The notes under the pieces are model-generated. The model was not told the DNA's origin. It worked only from the letters and a program-made list of their open reading frames with translations, and did not search any database. 64,000 nucleotides of DNA from CAILUG01 sp038125665 (GTDB lineage: Bacteria > Pseudomonadota > Gammaproteobacteria > Pseudomonadales > Pseudohongiellaceae). Shown here in pieces: positions 35,035-43,748 of this stretch. The stretch covers positions 124,001 to 188,000 of the forward strand of contig JAYPEI010000002.1 in the NCBI GenBank assembly GCA_038125665.1, in the 5' to 3' direction. The first letter of the stretch is position 1, and every line of letters begins with the position of its first letter. The position numbers were made by a program, and so were the translations under genes.

Positions 35035-36390
35035 ATGTTGTTCGCAGAACTTGGTGTTCATGAGAGATTACTGAAGGCGCTTGAAAAGCTTAACTTCAAC
35101 CAACCCACTGAAATACAGCAAGCTTTGATTCCAATTGGTCTTGCCGGTAAAGATGTCAGTGCTAGTGCTCAAACTGGAAGTGGTAAGACAGCAGCTTATT
35201 TGGTGCCAATTCTCCAGAAACTACTAGAGAATCCAAGCCCTGATACCGCGACTAGGGCGCTCATCATGCTGCCAACTCGAGAGCTGGCACTGCAATGCGA
35301 AAAAAATTGCAGAGATTTTGCCGCTTTTACTCAACTTACCTCTACCGTCATCGTCGGTGGAAGCTCCTACTCTGAACAAAAAGCCATGCTACGAAAGAAC
35401 CCAGAGCTTGTATTTGGTACACCAGGACGTCTCTTGGAGCTGTGTAACAATAAGGGCTTAATCTTACAGGACTTGGAGCATTTAGTTCTTGACGAAGCTG
35501 ATCGCATGCTGGACTTGGGCTTGAGGGATACAGTGCTTGAACTTATTGGTAAAGCTCCCGCTGATCGTCAAAGCTGGCTCCTTTCAGCTACCCTTGATCA
35601 TCAAGGAATTGCAGCGATAAGCGAGGCACTGCTGACAGGGGCTACTGAAGTCAGTATAGGTCATCATCGCCAAACTCATGAGCTTATTACTCAAAGCCTA
35701 GTACTGGCTGATGATCCTGGTCACAAGCAACAGCTCTGTAATTGGTTACTAGCCAATGAGAACTACGAAAAAGCATTAGTTTTTACAAACACACGAGAAC
35801 AAGCTGAGCAACTAGCCAGCTTCCTGCAACAACAGAGGAAGGAGAAAAAGCAAGCCGTCGCCTGTATCCATGGGGAAATTAATCAAGACCAGCGTAAGAG
35901 AGTAATGTTCGGTTTCCGAAGTGGGCACTACAAAATTTTGGTTGCAACTGACTTGGCAGCCCGAGGATTAGATATTGCGGGAGTAGATTTGGTTGTCAAT
36001 TTTTCTGTAGCTAGAAAAGGTGATGAGCATGTACACAGGGTAGGCAGAACTGGACGAGCAGGCCATAGTGGTCAAGCTATCACTTTGGTTGTCCCGCAAG
36101 AATTCAACCGCATGGCCAGTATTGAACGTTACCTCAACTTGGAGCTCGCTCGACGCACGATTCCAGGCTTAAGGGGCCGCTATAAAGGCCCTACAAAAAA
36201 AGCAATCAAAACGGCTGACAAGCCCAAGCGTAAATTACGTCCAAGCCCACAACAGAAAGCCAAAGAAAAAGCGCGGCTGCGTCATCGTGTACAAAAGAAT
36301 ATAGGCAAGCGTCGGCAACCAAGTTCCCCTCTTGAATCCTCTGCAGTGCAGTCTGATGCCATCGGTTTGCAGCCGATTAAGAGAAGATAA
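35035..36390 (+). CDS. DEAD-box ATP-dependent RNA helicase
   Basis: A 451-residue RNA helicase. Motifs in order: FNQPTEIQQALIP (Q motif, residue ~22), AQTGSGKTAAY (Walker A), PTRELALQ, VFGTPGRLLEL, VLDEADRMLDLG (DEAD box), LLSATL, then the second domain with ATDLAARGLDIAGVDLVVNF and HRVGRTGRAG. The C-terminal ~80 residues are very basic (KGPTKKAIKTADKPKRKLRPSPQQKAKEKARLRHR pattern), typical for RNA-binding tails of SrmB/RhlE-like helicases. Subtype not assigned. Likely acts in ribosome assembly or mRNA turnover. Confidence 0.93.
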   Translation: MLFAELGVHERLLKALEKLNFNQPTEIQQALIPIGLAGKDVSASAQTGSGKTAAYLVPILQKLLENPSPDTATRALIMLPTRELALQCEKNCRDFAAFTQLTSTVIVGGSSYSEQKAMLRKNPELVFGTPGRLLELCNNKGLILQDLEHLVLDEADRMLDLGLRDTVLELIGKAPADRQSWLLSATLDHQGIAAISEALLTGATEVSIGHHRQTHELITQSLVLADDPGHKQQLCNWLLANENYEKALVFTNTREQAEQLASFLQQQRKEKKQAVACIHGEINQDQRKRVMFGFRSGHYKILVATDLAARGLDIAGVDLVVNFSVARKGDEHVHRVGRTGRAGHSGQAITLVVPQEFNRMASIERYLNLELARRTIPGLRGRYKGPTKKAIKTADKPKRKLRPSPQQKAKEKARLRHRVQKNIGKRRQPSSPLESSAVQSDAIGLQPIKRR

Positions 36391-36475
36391 AAAAATTGTT
36401 TATTGGTTATAAAAATTCCTAAATCTCTGAACTAAACGGTGGGGGAGATTGAAAATTTTGCAAAAAATAATTTTT

Positions 36476-36508
36476 CTTAACAAAATTTTAACGTTATGGT
36501 GTTATACA
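36476..36508 (+). promoter_or_regulatory. Putative Pho box and -10 of phoB
   Basis: CTTAACAAAATTTTAACG (36476-36493) contains two TTAAC units starting 11 bp apart. TATACA at 36503-36508 lies about 10 bp after the box, the spacing known for PhoB-activated promoters, where the box replaces the -35. This suggests autoregulation of phoB. Confidence 0.6.
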
Positions 36509-36537
36509 TGGACTAATTATTCTTATTAGGAAATATT

Positions 36538-37233
36538 GTGAGCAAGAAAAAAATAGTCATCGTTGAGGATGAGCCAGATATCCTTGAAGTTATTAGTTAT
36601 AACCTGCGCCGTGAAGGATACGCGGTGCATACAGCTAGCGATGGTATCAAGGGGCTATCTTTAATTAGACAGCATCAGCCTGATCTTGTTCTTCTTGATT
36701 TGATGTTGCCAGGTGTAGATGGATTAGAAATCTGCGCCTCAATCAAGCAAGATTCGTCGACGAAGGATACCTCTGTAATTATGGTAACCGCCAAAGGTGA
36801 GGAAAGCGATATTGTTCTTGGCTTAGGTGTGGGTGCGGATGATTACATAAGTAAGCCCTTTAGCCCCAGAGAATTAGTTGCTCGTGTCAAAGCCGTGTTA
36901 AGACGTGGCGGCTCTGGGGAGCAGGAGCCAAAACAAGAACAGCTCACTTTAGGTGGTTTGAGAATAGACAGCACACGTCATCTAGTAGAGTATGAATGCA
37001 GGGAAATTAAACTCACAGCTACAGAATTCCGTCTATTACATTTTTTAGCATCATATCCAGGTCGAGTATTTTCTCGTGAGCAGCTCCTAAGTAAGGCGCT
37101 TGGTGATGAAGTAATAATAGTGGATAGGAATATAGATGTGCATATCCGTGGAATTCGTAAGAAAATGGAAGTGGATCCGCCCATCATTGAAACAATTCGA
37201 GGTGTGGGATATCGCATCACTGAGATACAGTAA
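36538..37233 (+). CDS. phoB: Phosphate response regulator PhoB
   Basis: OmpR-type response regulator of the phosphate starvation regulon. The 231-residue protein has the receiver domain with acidic pocket VEDEPD, phosphorylated Asp54 in LLDLMLPGVDG, Thr in MVTAKGEE and Lys in YISKPFSPRE. The DNA-binding winged helix follows, ending FSREQLLSKALGDEVIIVDRNIDVHIRGIRKKM. The start is GTG 36538 behind TTAGGAAAT. 183 bp separate it from phoR, unusually long for this pair. Confidence 0.97.
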   Translation: MSKKKIVIVEDEPDILEVISYNLRREGYAVHTASDGIKGLSLIRQHQPDLVLLDLMLPGVDGLEICASIKQDSSTKDTSVIMVTAKGEESDIVLGLGVGADDYISKPFSPRELVARVKAVLRRGGSGEQEPKQEQLTLGGLRIDSTRHLVEYECREIKLTATEFRLLHFLASYPGRVFSREQLLSKALGDEVIIVDRNIDVHIRGIRKKMEVDPPIIETIRGVGYRITEIQ

Positions 37234-37416
37234 AGTTTTCTGAGAACCTCATGGTAAATCAAGTCTTGCCCGTACACTCTTGTGATCGTAATCTGGGAGA
37301 TCTGTGAGATATTTAAAATAGCTACTAAGAACGCAGCTCATGAATTCATTGCTGGATATTCCCTGAGTGATACTAAATAATCCCGATCAAACAACCTACT
37401 ATAACCGAGATTACCC

Positions 37417-39279
37417 TTGCTTAAATCAGATGAAAAATATTTCTGGCGAAACTTCCTGACCCTACTAATTTTGCTTATCTTGGCAATGGGCATATTAACA
37501 TTCCAGCAAGTGCTTAATGTTTCTCAGGAAGAATCTCGTAACGATGAACTTAGACTCAGGTCTGAATTAGAGGTTCTTGTTGCGGCTGTTGCCCCCGTTT
37601 TCGAGCAATATCCTCAATTACAAAGAGCATCCGCTGCCGAGGACATCTCTGTGGGCAAGCAACGTGCTACTGGTACTGATTATCTACGGACTCTAGTCAC
37701 GACGGCAGCACAAGCAACGGCTCTTCGTATTACTTTAATAAATGCTGAGGGCGAAGTGCTGCTAGACTCTTCTGAAGATGCCAGCAAAATGAACAATCAT
37801 CTTTTTCGCCCGGAAGTTCAGATGTCTTTGGTAGAATCTCTAGGATATGTAGAACGATACTCTAATACCCTGAACAAGAATTTCTATTACCAAGCTAAGG
37901 CCGTACGTGATCTTGAAGGAAAAATACTAGGATTTGTACGTGTAGCTAGAGCCAGTGAAGATTTAGATATGACCATTTCAGGGTTACGCTGGAGTGTAAT
38001 ACAGCCGGCTCTGCTAGTTCTTGGGTTCATGATTGGTCTAGCTTGGTGGGTTGTAATGAAAAATTCTGCAGTTATTCAGCTGTTAATAGACACCACTGTT
38101 GCTATTGCTAAGGGTGACTATGAGCGTAGAGTGCCAGAAGCCCGAGCCCAAGGAATGAAACGGTTGGCAGATGCGATAAATAAAATGGCCAGGCAGTCGG
38201 CAGTACGACTTCAAGAGCTCACCAGTGAGCGCAATCGATTGCAGGCTATTTTTGCAGGTATGGTTGAAGGGGTGATTGACTTAGACGAAGACCAAAGGAT
38301 TGCGCATATCAATGATGAAGCAAGACGTCTGCTTGGATTACGCCTCAACCCGGTGGGCAAACATTATTGGGAGTCTATTCGTGCCAATGAAATCGTTGAC
38401 GCAGTCGATGAGGCCCTCACTGAAGATAAAGTGGTACAGACTGAGTTTGAATATAAACGTGGCAATGAGAATCTGCAGTTGAAAATATATACCGTTGGTC
38501 TAAATGATGAGGAAGGAGGTTCATTGGGCTCGGTTATAGTGCTTCAGGATGTGACTGAACTTCGCACTTTAGAGCGTGTGCGCACCGACTTCGTAGCTAA
38601 TGCGTCACATGAATTGAAGACACCCATCACGGCAATTCGGGGGTTGTCAGAGACAGTTTTAGGTGATGAGCAAGCAGATCGTGCCACATTGATGAGCTTT
38701 ATGGAGCGTATCCATGCCCAAAGTGTTCGGTTATCTTCACTTGTGTTGGATCTACTAACAATCAGCCGTCTTGAGGCAGATAGTCAGACCGATTCCTTTA
38801 GCATTATGAATTTTGTAGAACTAGTAAGACGGGCTGTAATGACGGCTAGAGCAAATGCAGACTCAAAAAACCTTGAATTAGTTTACGATTTACCTGACAC
38901 GCTCTCGCTAGAAGTTTTTGGCGACAGACAAAATTTAAGTCAGCTTGTCGATAATCTTATTGATAATGCAATTAAATATACCCCCAATGGCGGGGTGATT
39001 AAAGTATCTGTATGTCAGCAGGAACAGGAGTGCATGTTAAAAGTGGCAGATAACGGTATTGGAATTTCACCTCAGTACGTTGATAGGGTTTTCGAGCGAT
39101 TTTATCGAGTTGATAAAGTTCGCTCTCAGAGTCTTGGAGGAACGGGTCTTGGGCTGTCTATTGTCAGGAATATTGCAGAAAAGCATGGCGGCACGGTGAG
39201 TGTGGTAAGTCAGCTGGGGGTGGGATCAACCTTCACGTTAAGGTTGCCTTTGGCAGCATCTCAAGCAAGCAGAGAGTAA
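37417..39279 (+). CDS. phoR: Phosphate sensor histidine kinase PhoR
   Basis: A 620-residue membrane kinase. TM1 is at about residues 10-30 (FLTLLILLILAMGILTF), then a large periplasmic domain to ~185, TM2 (VIQPALLVLGFMIGLAWWVV), a HAMP linker, a PAS domain (RLQAIFAGMVEGVIDLDEDQRI), the HisKA domain with phospho-His in FVANASHELKTPITAIRG, and the ATPase with NLIDNAIKYTP and GGTGLGLSIVRNIAEKHGG. It is longer than E. coli PhoR (431) and more like the Bacillus/Pseudomonas layout with an extracytoplasmic region. The start is TTG 37417, since the next Met lies inside TM1. Confidence 0.93.
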   Translation: MLKSDEKYFWRNFLTLLILLILAMGILTFQQVLNVSQEESRNDELRLRSELEVLVAAVAPVFEQYPQLQRASAAEDISVGKQRATGTDYLRTLVTTAAQATALRITLINAEGEVLLDSSEDASKMNNHLFRPEVQMSLVESLGYVERYSNTLNKNFYYQAKAVRDLEGKILGFVRVARASEDLDMTISGLRWSVIQPALLVLGFMIGLAWWVVMKNSAVIQLLIDTTVAIAKGDYERRVPEARAQGMKRLADAINKMARQSAVRLQELTSERNRLQAIFAGMVEGVIDLDEDQRIAHINDEARRLLGLRLNPVGKHYWESIRANEIVDAVDEALTEDKVVQTEFEYKRGNENLQLKIYTVGLNDEEGGSLGSVIVLQDVTELRTLERVRTDFVANASHELKTPITAIRGLSETVLGDEQADRATLMSFMERIHAQSVRLSSLVLDLLTISRLEADSQTDSFSIMNFVELVRRAVMTARANADSKNLELVYDLPDTLSLEVFGDRQNLSQLVDNLIDNAIKYTPNGGVIKVSVCQQEQECMLKVADNGIGISPQYVDRVFERFYRVDKVRSQSLGGTGLGLSIVRNIAEKHGGTVSVVSQLGVGSTFTLRLPLAASQASRE

Positions 39280-39368
39280 ATTTATATATTGATCAAGTAC
39301 ATATATCTTTATTAAGATTTTGTAAATTTTCCCACCTTTACATAAAGATCCTGTCTTCTTTATCAATC

Positions 39369-39386
39369 CTTAACAAAAAATTTACA
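39369..39386 (+). promoter_or_regulatory. Putative Pho box upstream of pstS
   Basis: CTTAACAAAAAATTTACA has TTAAC and TTTAC starting 11 bp apart, matching the repeats before phoB and the porin. AATAAT (39406-39411) could be the -10, at a longer distance than in phoB. The box lies 43 bp before the pstS start. Confidence 0.55.
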
Positions 39387-39429
39387 AAATAGGGGTCTCA
39401 TCCTCAATAATATGCTGCGGGAAAATCCT

Positions 39430-40401
39430 ATGAGCAACAAACTAACTTTCAAGACGACAGCTGACCAGATTAAATTTACTGCTGGGAGTATTTTTTTATT
39501 AATACTCAGTGCCTGTGGTGGTAACAGCAGTGGTGATGGCTTGAACGGAACTGTGAGCATTGATGGGTCCAGTACTGTTTATCCTATCACGGAGGCCATC
39601 GCAGAAGAGTTTCTGAGCGAAGAGCCTGAGATTCGCGTGACTGTGGGAGTATCCGGAACTGGCGGTGGTTTTAAAAAGTTTCTGGCAAGTGAGACAGATA
39701 TCAATGACGCCTCTCGCACAATTAAGGCTAGTGAAGAAGAGACGGCAAAAGCTGCAGGAATCAATTACCTTGAAATACCCGTCGCCTATGATGGGCTTGC
39801 TGTAGTGATTCACCCTGCAAATGATTTTGTAGATAATCTGTCTGTTGAAGAGTTACGCCGAATTTGGCAACCCGGTAGCACGGTGGATAGCTGGGACGAT
39901 GTTCGTCCTGAGTGGCCCGCAGAACCTATTCGTCTTTATGGACCAGGAACAGACTCAGGAACATTCGATTACTTTACAGAAGCCGTTAATGGTGAATCGG
40001 GTGCTTCCCGTCCAGATTACACAGCCAGTGAGGACGACAACGTTCTGGTACAGGGGATTTCAGGAGATACTAATTCTCTTGGATTCTTTGGCTATGCGTA
40101 CTACGTGGCTAATAAAGACCGTTTAAAGTTAGTGCCTATCGATAATGGCGAGGCTATAGTGTCACCAGAGGAGACCACTATAAAAGATGGGAGTTATAGC
40201 CCACTGTCTCGTCCAATTTTTATTTATGTCAATACCGCTGCACTGGCTAAGCCTGCAGTAGCTACTTTTATAGATTTCTATCTCAGTACCGCAGATCAAG
40301 TTGTTCACGAAACGGGTTATGTATCATTGGGTCAGCAAGTCTACCAGGAACAACTAGAAAGAGTAGCTGCCACTAAAGCAGCTCTTGGCTCGGGTAACTA
40401 G
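39430..40401 (+). CDS. pstS: Phosphate ABC transporter substrate-binding protein PstS
   Basis: A 323-residue periplasmic phosphate-binding lipoprotein. The leader ends in the lipobox LSACGG with Cys29. The mature part begins LNGTVSIDGSSTVYPITEAIAEEF, the phosphate-binding loop, and continues with GVSGTGGGFKKF and GPGTDSGTFDYF. ATG 39430 is preferred over ATG 39412 because GGGAAAA precedes it. First gene of pstSCAB-phoU; a membrane-anchored form is typical of the PstS/SphX family outside enterics. Confidence 0.96.
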   Translation: MSNKLTFKTTADQIKFTAGSIFLLILSACGGNSSGDGLNGTVSIDGSSTVYPITEAIAEEFLSEEPEIRVTVGVSGTGGGFKKFLASETDINDASRTIKASEEETAKAAGINYLEIPVAYDGLAVVIHPANDFVDNLSVEELRRIWQPGSTVDSWDDVRPEWPAEPIRLYGPGTDSGTFDYFTEAVNGESGASRPDYTASEDDNVLVQGISGDTNSLGFFGYAYYVANKDRLKLVPIDNGEAIVSPEETTIKDGSYSPLSRPIFIYVNTAALAKPAVATFIDFYLSTADQVVHETGYVSLGQQVYQEQLERVAATKAALGSGN

Positions 40402-40430
40402 CACACCTAATTAATCAGCCGGGAAGAACG

Positions 40431-41330
40431 ATGAGCAGGATAGGAAAGCAAAGTAAGCAATGGGGTGAGTTTTGGATCCGGGGCTGGATGCGTCTAACAA
40501 CCCTGCTCAGTTTGGTGACGACAGTAGCTATTATCGTGTTGTTGTTGGAGGAGTCTTTTCAGTTCTTTAAAAATGTAAGCCCAGCAGAATTTTTTCTTGG
40601 GACTAGCTGGGTACCACTGCTTGAGCCTAAGTCCTACGGAGTGTTGCCTCTGTTATGGGGCACATTACAAGTCACAATGTTGGCTGCCTGCCTAGCACTT
40701 CCGCTTGGCTTGGCCTCTGCTGTCTATCTGAGTGAATATGCAAGTCCAAGAATGCGAGGTATTCTGAAACCCGTGTTGGAATTACTCGCAGGAATACCGA
40801 CAGTGGTCTATGGCTATTTTGCGTTAACTTTTGTCACTCCCTTACTCCAAAAAATCTTCCCACAGATGCAAGTATTTAACGCTCTCAGTGCATCAATTGT
40901 AGTGGGAATTATGATCCTGCCCATGATAGCTTCTTTGAGTGATAATGCGCTGCGCTCAGTGCCTGAGAGTTTGCGACAGGGAGCTTATGCTTTAGGAGCG
41001 ACTTCATATGAAGTCTCTACTCAAGTAGTAGTGCCAGCAGGCTTGTCGGGTGTTATGGCTTCTTTTCTGTTGGCTATTGCCCGTGCAATTGGTGAGACGA
41101 TGGCGGTGACGGTTGCAGCGGGACAAACTCCTAATCTTTCCCTTAGCCCTCTTGAAAGTATTCAAACTATGACTGCATATATTGTACAGGTGAGTCTTGG
41201 CGATACGCCCAGCGGTGGTATAGCTTATCAGACTCTATTTGCAGTAGCTGCAGTCCTATTTGTTATAACTTTAGCCATTAATATTGTGTCTCAATTGATT
41301 CTTGCAAGATTACGAGAAGCCTATGAGTAG
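40431..41330 (+). CDS. pstC: Phosphate ABC transporter permease PstC
   Basis: A 299-residue inner-membrane permease with six hydrophobic segments. It has the PstC/CysTW-type coupling loop: ALGATSYEVSTQVVVPAGLSGVMASFLLAIARAIGETMAV near residues 185-225. Cytoplasmic N-terminus SRIGKQSKQWGEFWIRGW. It overlaps pstA by 8 bp and pairs with it to form the channel. Confidence 0.95.
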   Translation: MSRIGKQSKQWGEFWIRGWMRLTTLLSLVTTVAIIVLLLEESFQFFKNVSPAEFFLGTSWVPLLEPKSYGVLPLLWGTLQVTMLAACLALPLGLASAVYLSEYASPRMRGILKPVLELLAGIPTVVYGYFALTFVTPLLQKIFPQMQVFNALSASIVVGIMILPMIASLSDNALRSVPESLRQGAYALGATSYEVSTQVVVPAGLSGVMASFLLAIARAIGETMAVTVAAGQTPNLSLSPLESIQTMTAYIVQVSLGDTPSGGIAYQTLFAVAAVLFVITLAINIVSQLILARLREAYE

Positions 41331-42195
41331 AATTTCAACGCAGGAGTCACTCAAGAAACGACATCGTCGTGCTAGAAACTTTGCTTTACTGTGTAGTTGT
41401 GTAACGTGGTTGAGTGTTCTTATTTTGGCGGTTTTATTGATCCAAATTCTTAGTACTGGTTTAGGTTGGCTGGACTGGCAATTTCTTACCAGTTTCCCAT
41501 CTCGATTCCCAGAAAAAGCAGGGATTAAATCGGCATTAGTTGGAACTTTGTGGTTAATACTCTTGGTGGCAACTATAGCCATTCCTGTTGGTGTATCCAC
41601 CGCTATTTACCTTGAAGAGTTTATGCAGCGCGGTAAGTTGGCAAAGATAATTGAAATTAACATTGCTAATCTGGCAGGTGTGCCATCGATTGTTTACGGT
41701 ATCTTAGGACTCGCCATTTTTGTTCGTGCTCTTATGCTTGGTCGTTCACTTTTAGCTGGTGCATTAACCATGAGCTTATTAATATTGCCGACGATAATTA
41801 TAGCTACTCGTGAAGCATTAGTTGCCGTCCCCGACAGTATAAGATTCGCAGCCTACTCGTTAGGCGCTACTAAATGGCAGACTGTGTGGCATCATGTCTT
41901 GCCGGCGTCTTTTCCTGGCATTATGACCGGTATCATTTTGGCTCTATCAAGAGCCATTGGAGAAACAGCGCCTCTAATTATGATTGGCGCACTTACTTTT
42001 GTGGCGTTTTTGCCAGAAGGAGTTATGGATTCTTTTACGGCATTACCTATACAGATTTATAACTGGGTATCTCGTCCACAAACAGAATTTCATGAACTGG
42101 CGGCAGCTGGTATCGTGACCTTGCTGTTGGTTTTGTTGTTGATGAATGCAACAGCAATAGCTATCCGTAGTAAGACCGAGCGGAGACTTAAATAA
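41323..42195 (+). CDS. pstA: Phosphate ABC transporter permease PstA
   Basis: A 290-residue inner-membrane permease. LVGTLWLILLVATIAIPVGVSTAIYLEEF and the EAA-like loop SLGATKWQTVWHHVLPASFPGIMTGIILALSRAIGETAPL are characteristic. ATG 41323 overlaps the pstC stop by 8 bp; the upstream TTG 41302 would extend it into pstC without benefit. A single base separates its stop from the pstB start, so translation is coupled. Confidence 0.95.
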   Translation: MSRISTQESLKKRHRRARNFALLCSCVTWLSVLILAVLLIQILSTGLGWLDWQFLTSFPSRFPEKAGIKSALVGTLWLILLVATIAIPVGVSTAIYLEEFMQRGKLAKIIEINIANLAGVPSIVYGILGLAIFVRALMLGRSLLAGALTMSLLILPTIIIATREALVAVPDSIRFAAYSLGATKWQTVWHHVLPASFPGIMTGIILALSRAIGETAPLIMIGALTFVAFLPEGVMDSFTALPIQIYNWVSRPQTEFHELAAAGIVTLLLVLLLMNATAIAIRSKTERRLK

Positions 42196-42196
42196 A

Positions 42197-42970
42197 ATGA
42201 ATGAAGCAAAATCAGCCACGGCCTACCCCATTTTACAGTTGCGAGACGTCGAAGTGAGTTATAGCGAAAAGTTGGCTGTAAAAAAAGTAAGCTGCGATAT
42301 TTTGCAGAACCATATTACTGCCATCATTGGTCCGTCTGGCTGCGGCAAAAGCACTTTACTTCGCTCCTTGAATCGTATGAATGATTTTGTTCCCGATGTC
42401 ACGGTCAGTGGAGAGATTTTATTCGATGGAGAAAATCTTTACGGTAACAAGGTTGATCCAGTGGAAGTTCGTAGGCTTATTGGCATGGTGTTCCAGAAGC
42501 CAAACCCTTTCCCAAAATCTATCTATGATAATGTCGCCTGGGGACCAAGTATTAATGGGTACGCTGGCTCTATGGATGAGCTTGTAGAGCGCTCTTTGAG
42601 GCAAGCGGCTTTGTGGGATGAGGTCAAGGACCGTCTTCAGGAGTCAGCTCTAACCCTCTCAGGGGGACAACAGCAAAGATTGTGTATAGCAAGGGCGCTT
42701 GCTATGGAGCCTCAGGTTCTCCTAATGGATGAACCTTGTTCTGCGCTAGATCCCATTTCAACTAGGTATATCGAAGATCTAATGTTTCAGCTCAAGGAGA
42801 ACTACACTATCGTCATTGTGACTCACAACATGCAACAAGCAGCTCGTAGCTCTGACTACACAGCCTTCATGGAGCTAGGGCACCTGATTGAGTTTGGTGA
42901 AACTGATCAGATCTTCACCCGTCCACGCCAGAGTCGGACTGAAGATTATGTCACTGGTCGATTCGGTTGA
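42197..42970 (+). CDS. pstB: Phosphate ABC transporter ATPase PstB
   Basis: A 257-residue ABC ATPase. Walker A is GPSGCGKST near residue 48, the Q-loop FQKPNPFPKSIYDNVAWG is the PstB-specific version, the signature is LSGGQQQRLCIARALAMEP and Walker B LLMDEPCSALDPIST, with the switch histidine in VTHNMQQA. It drives uptake through PstCA. Cytosolic face of the inner membrane. Confidence 0.98.
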   Translation: MNEAKSATAYPILQLRDVEVSYSEKLAVKKVSCDILQNHITAIIGPSGCGKSTLLRSLNRMNDFVPDVTVSGEILFDGENLYGNKVDPVEVRRLIGMVFQKPNPFPKSIYDNVAWGPSINGYAGSMDELVERSLRQAALWDEVKDRLQESALTLSGGQQQRLCIARALAMEPQVLLMDEPCSALDPISTRYIEDLMFQLKENYTIVIVTHNMQQAARSSDYTAFMELGHLIEFGETDQIFTRPRQSRTEDYVTGRFG

Positions 42971-43034
42971 GTTTGAGTTGACTAATAAGTCACAACTATT
43001 CTGCAAAAATAGAATTTAAGATAGGAAGAAAACT

Positions 43035-43691
43035 ATGTCCCTGCACTTACAACGAGATCTTGAGGGTTTAAAAAAACAGATCCTACAATTAGGTAATCTG
43101 GTTGAGGGGGTCATCAGTAATGCGTTGCAGGCCCTTGTTAGTCGTGAGCCTCAGTTGGCAGCGAAAGCCATGCAAGAGGAAGACGAAATCAATAATACGG
43201 AAGTACTTATTGAAACAGAGTGTTTAAAAATTCTAGCCCTCCATCAGCCAGTTGCCGTTGATCTTCGCTTCATAGTGGTTGTTCTCAAAGTAAATAATGA
43301 TCTGGAGAGAATGGCAGACATCGCCCAAAATATAGCTGCTAGAGCTATCGATTTAGCTATGTTCCCTGAAGTCCCTTTATTGCAAGAAATCACTCAAGAT
43401 TTACCCGAAGCAGTACGCTCCATGGTGCGAAAGTCTTTGGATGCGCTCGTTTCTCTTGACCTTGACCAAGCGCGAGAGGTGGTTGCGATGGATGACCAAG
43501 TGGATGAAATTAATCGTCGAATGTTTGATCAAGTTCAGGTCATGATTGAAAAAAATGTTAAACATACAGCAGCTGCTATGAATATCCTTTCCTCTTCTCG
43601 TTATATGGAACGCATAGCCGACTTGGCCACAAACATTGCCGAAGATGTGATTTTTATGGTGGAAGGAAGAGTGGTTCGCCATCATGACTGA
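43035..43691 (+). CDS. phoU: Phosphate signalling protein PhoU
   Basis: PhoU links Pst transport status to PhoR and restrains uptake. The 218-residue protein consists of two PhoU three-helix repeats, each with the metal-binding E/D-x-x-x-D pattern: LKVNNDLERMADIAQNIAARA near residue 85 and LSSSRYMERIADLATNIAEDVIFMVEGR near 185. It is somewhat shorter than E. coli PhoU (241). ATAGGAAGAAA precedes ATG 43035. Last gene of the pst operon. Confidence 0.96.
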   Translation: MSLHLQRDLEGLKKQILQLGNLVEGVISNALQALVSREPQLAAKAMQEEDEINNTEVLIETECLKILALHQPVAVDLRFIVVVLKVNNDLERMADIAQNIAARAIDLAMFPEVPLLQEITQDLPEAVRSMVRKSLDALVSLDLDQAREVVAMDDQVDEINRRMFDQVQVMIEKNVKHTAAAMNILSSSRYMERIADLATNIAEDVIFMVEGRVVRHHD

Positions 43692-43748
43692 GTAATCGTT
43701 CAGTAGAGTACTGGACAAATCTCTGCTGATTTCAGGTATCATGCCAAT

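Noticed and set aside
42197..43691. A second phosphate transporter or Pho-regulated phosphatase in the pst region
   Set aside because: After pstB only phoU follows; the next gene is an imelysin with no phosphate link.
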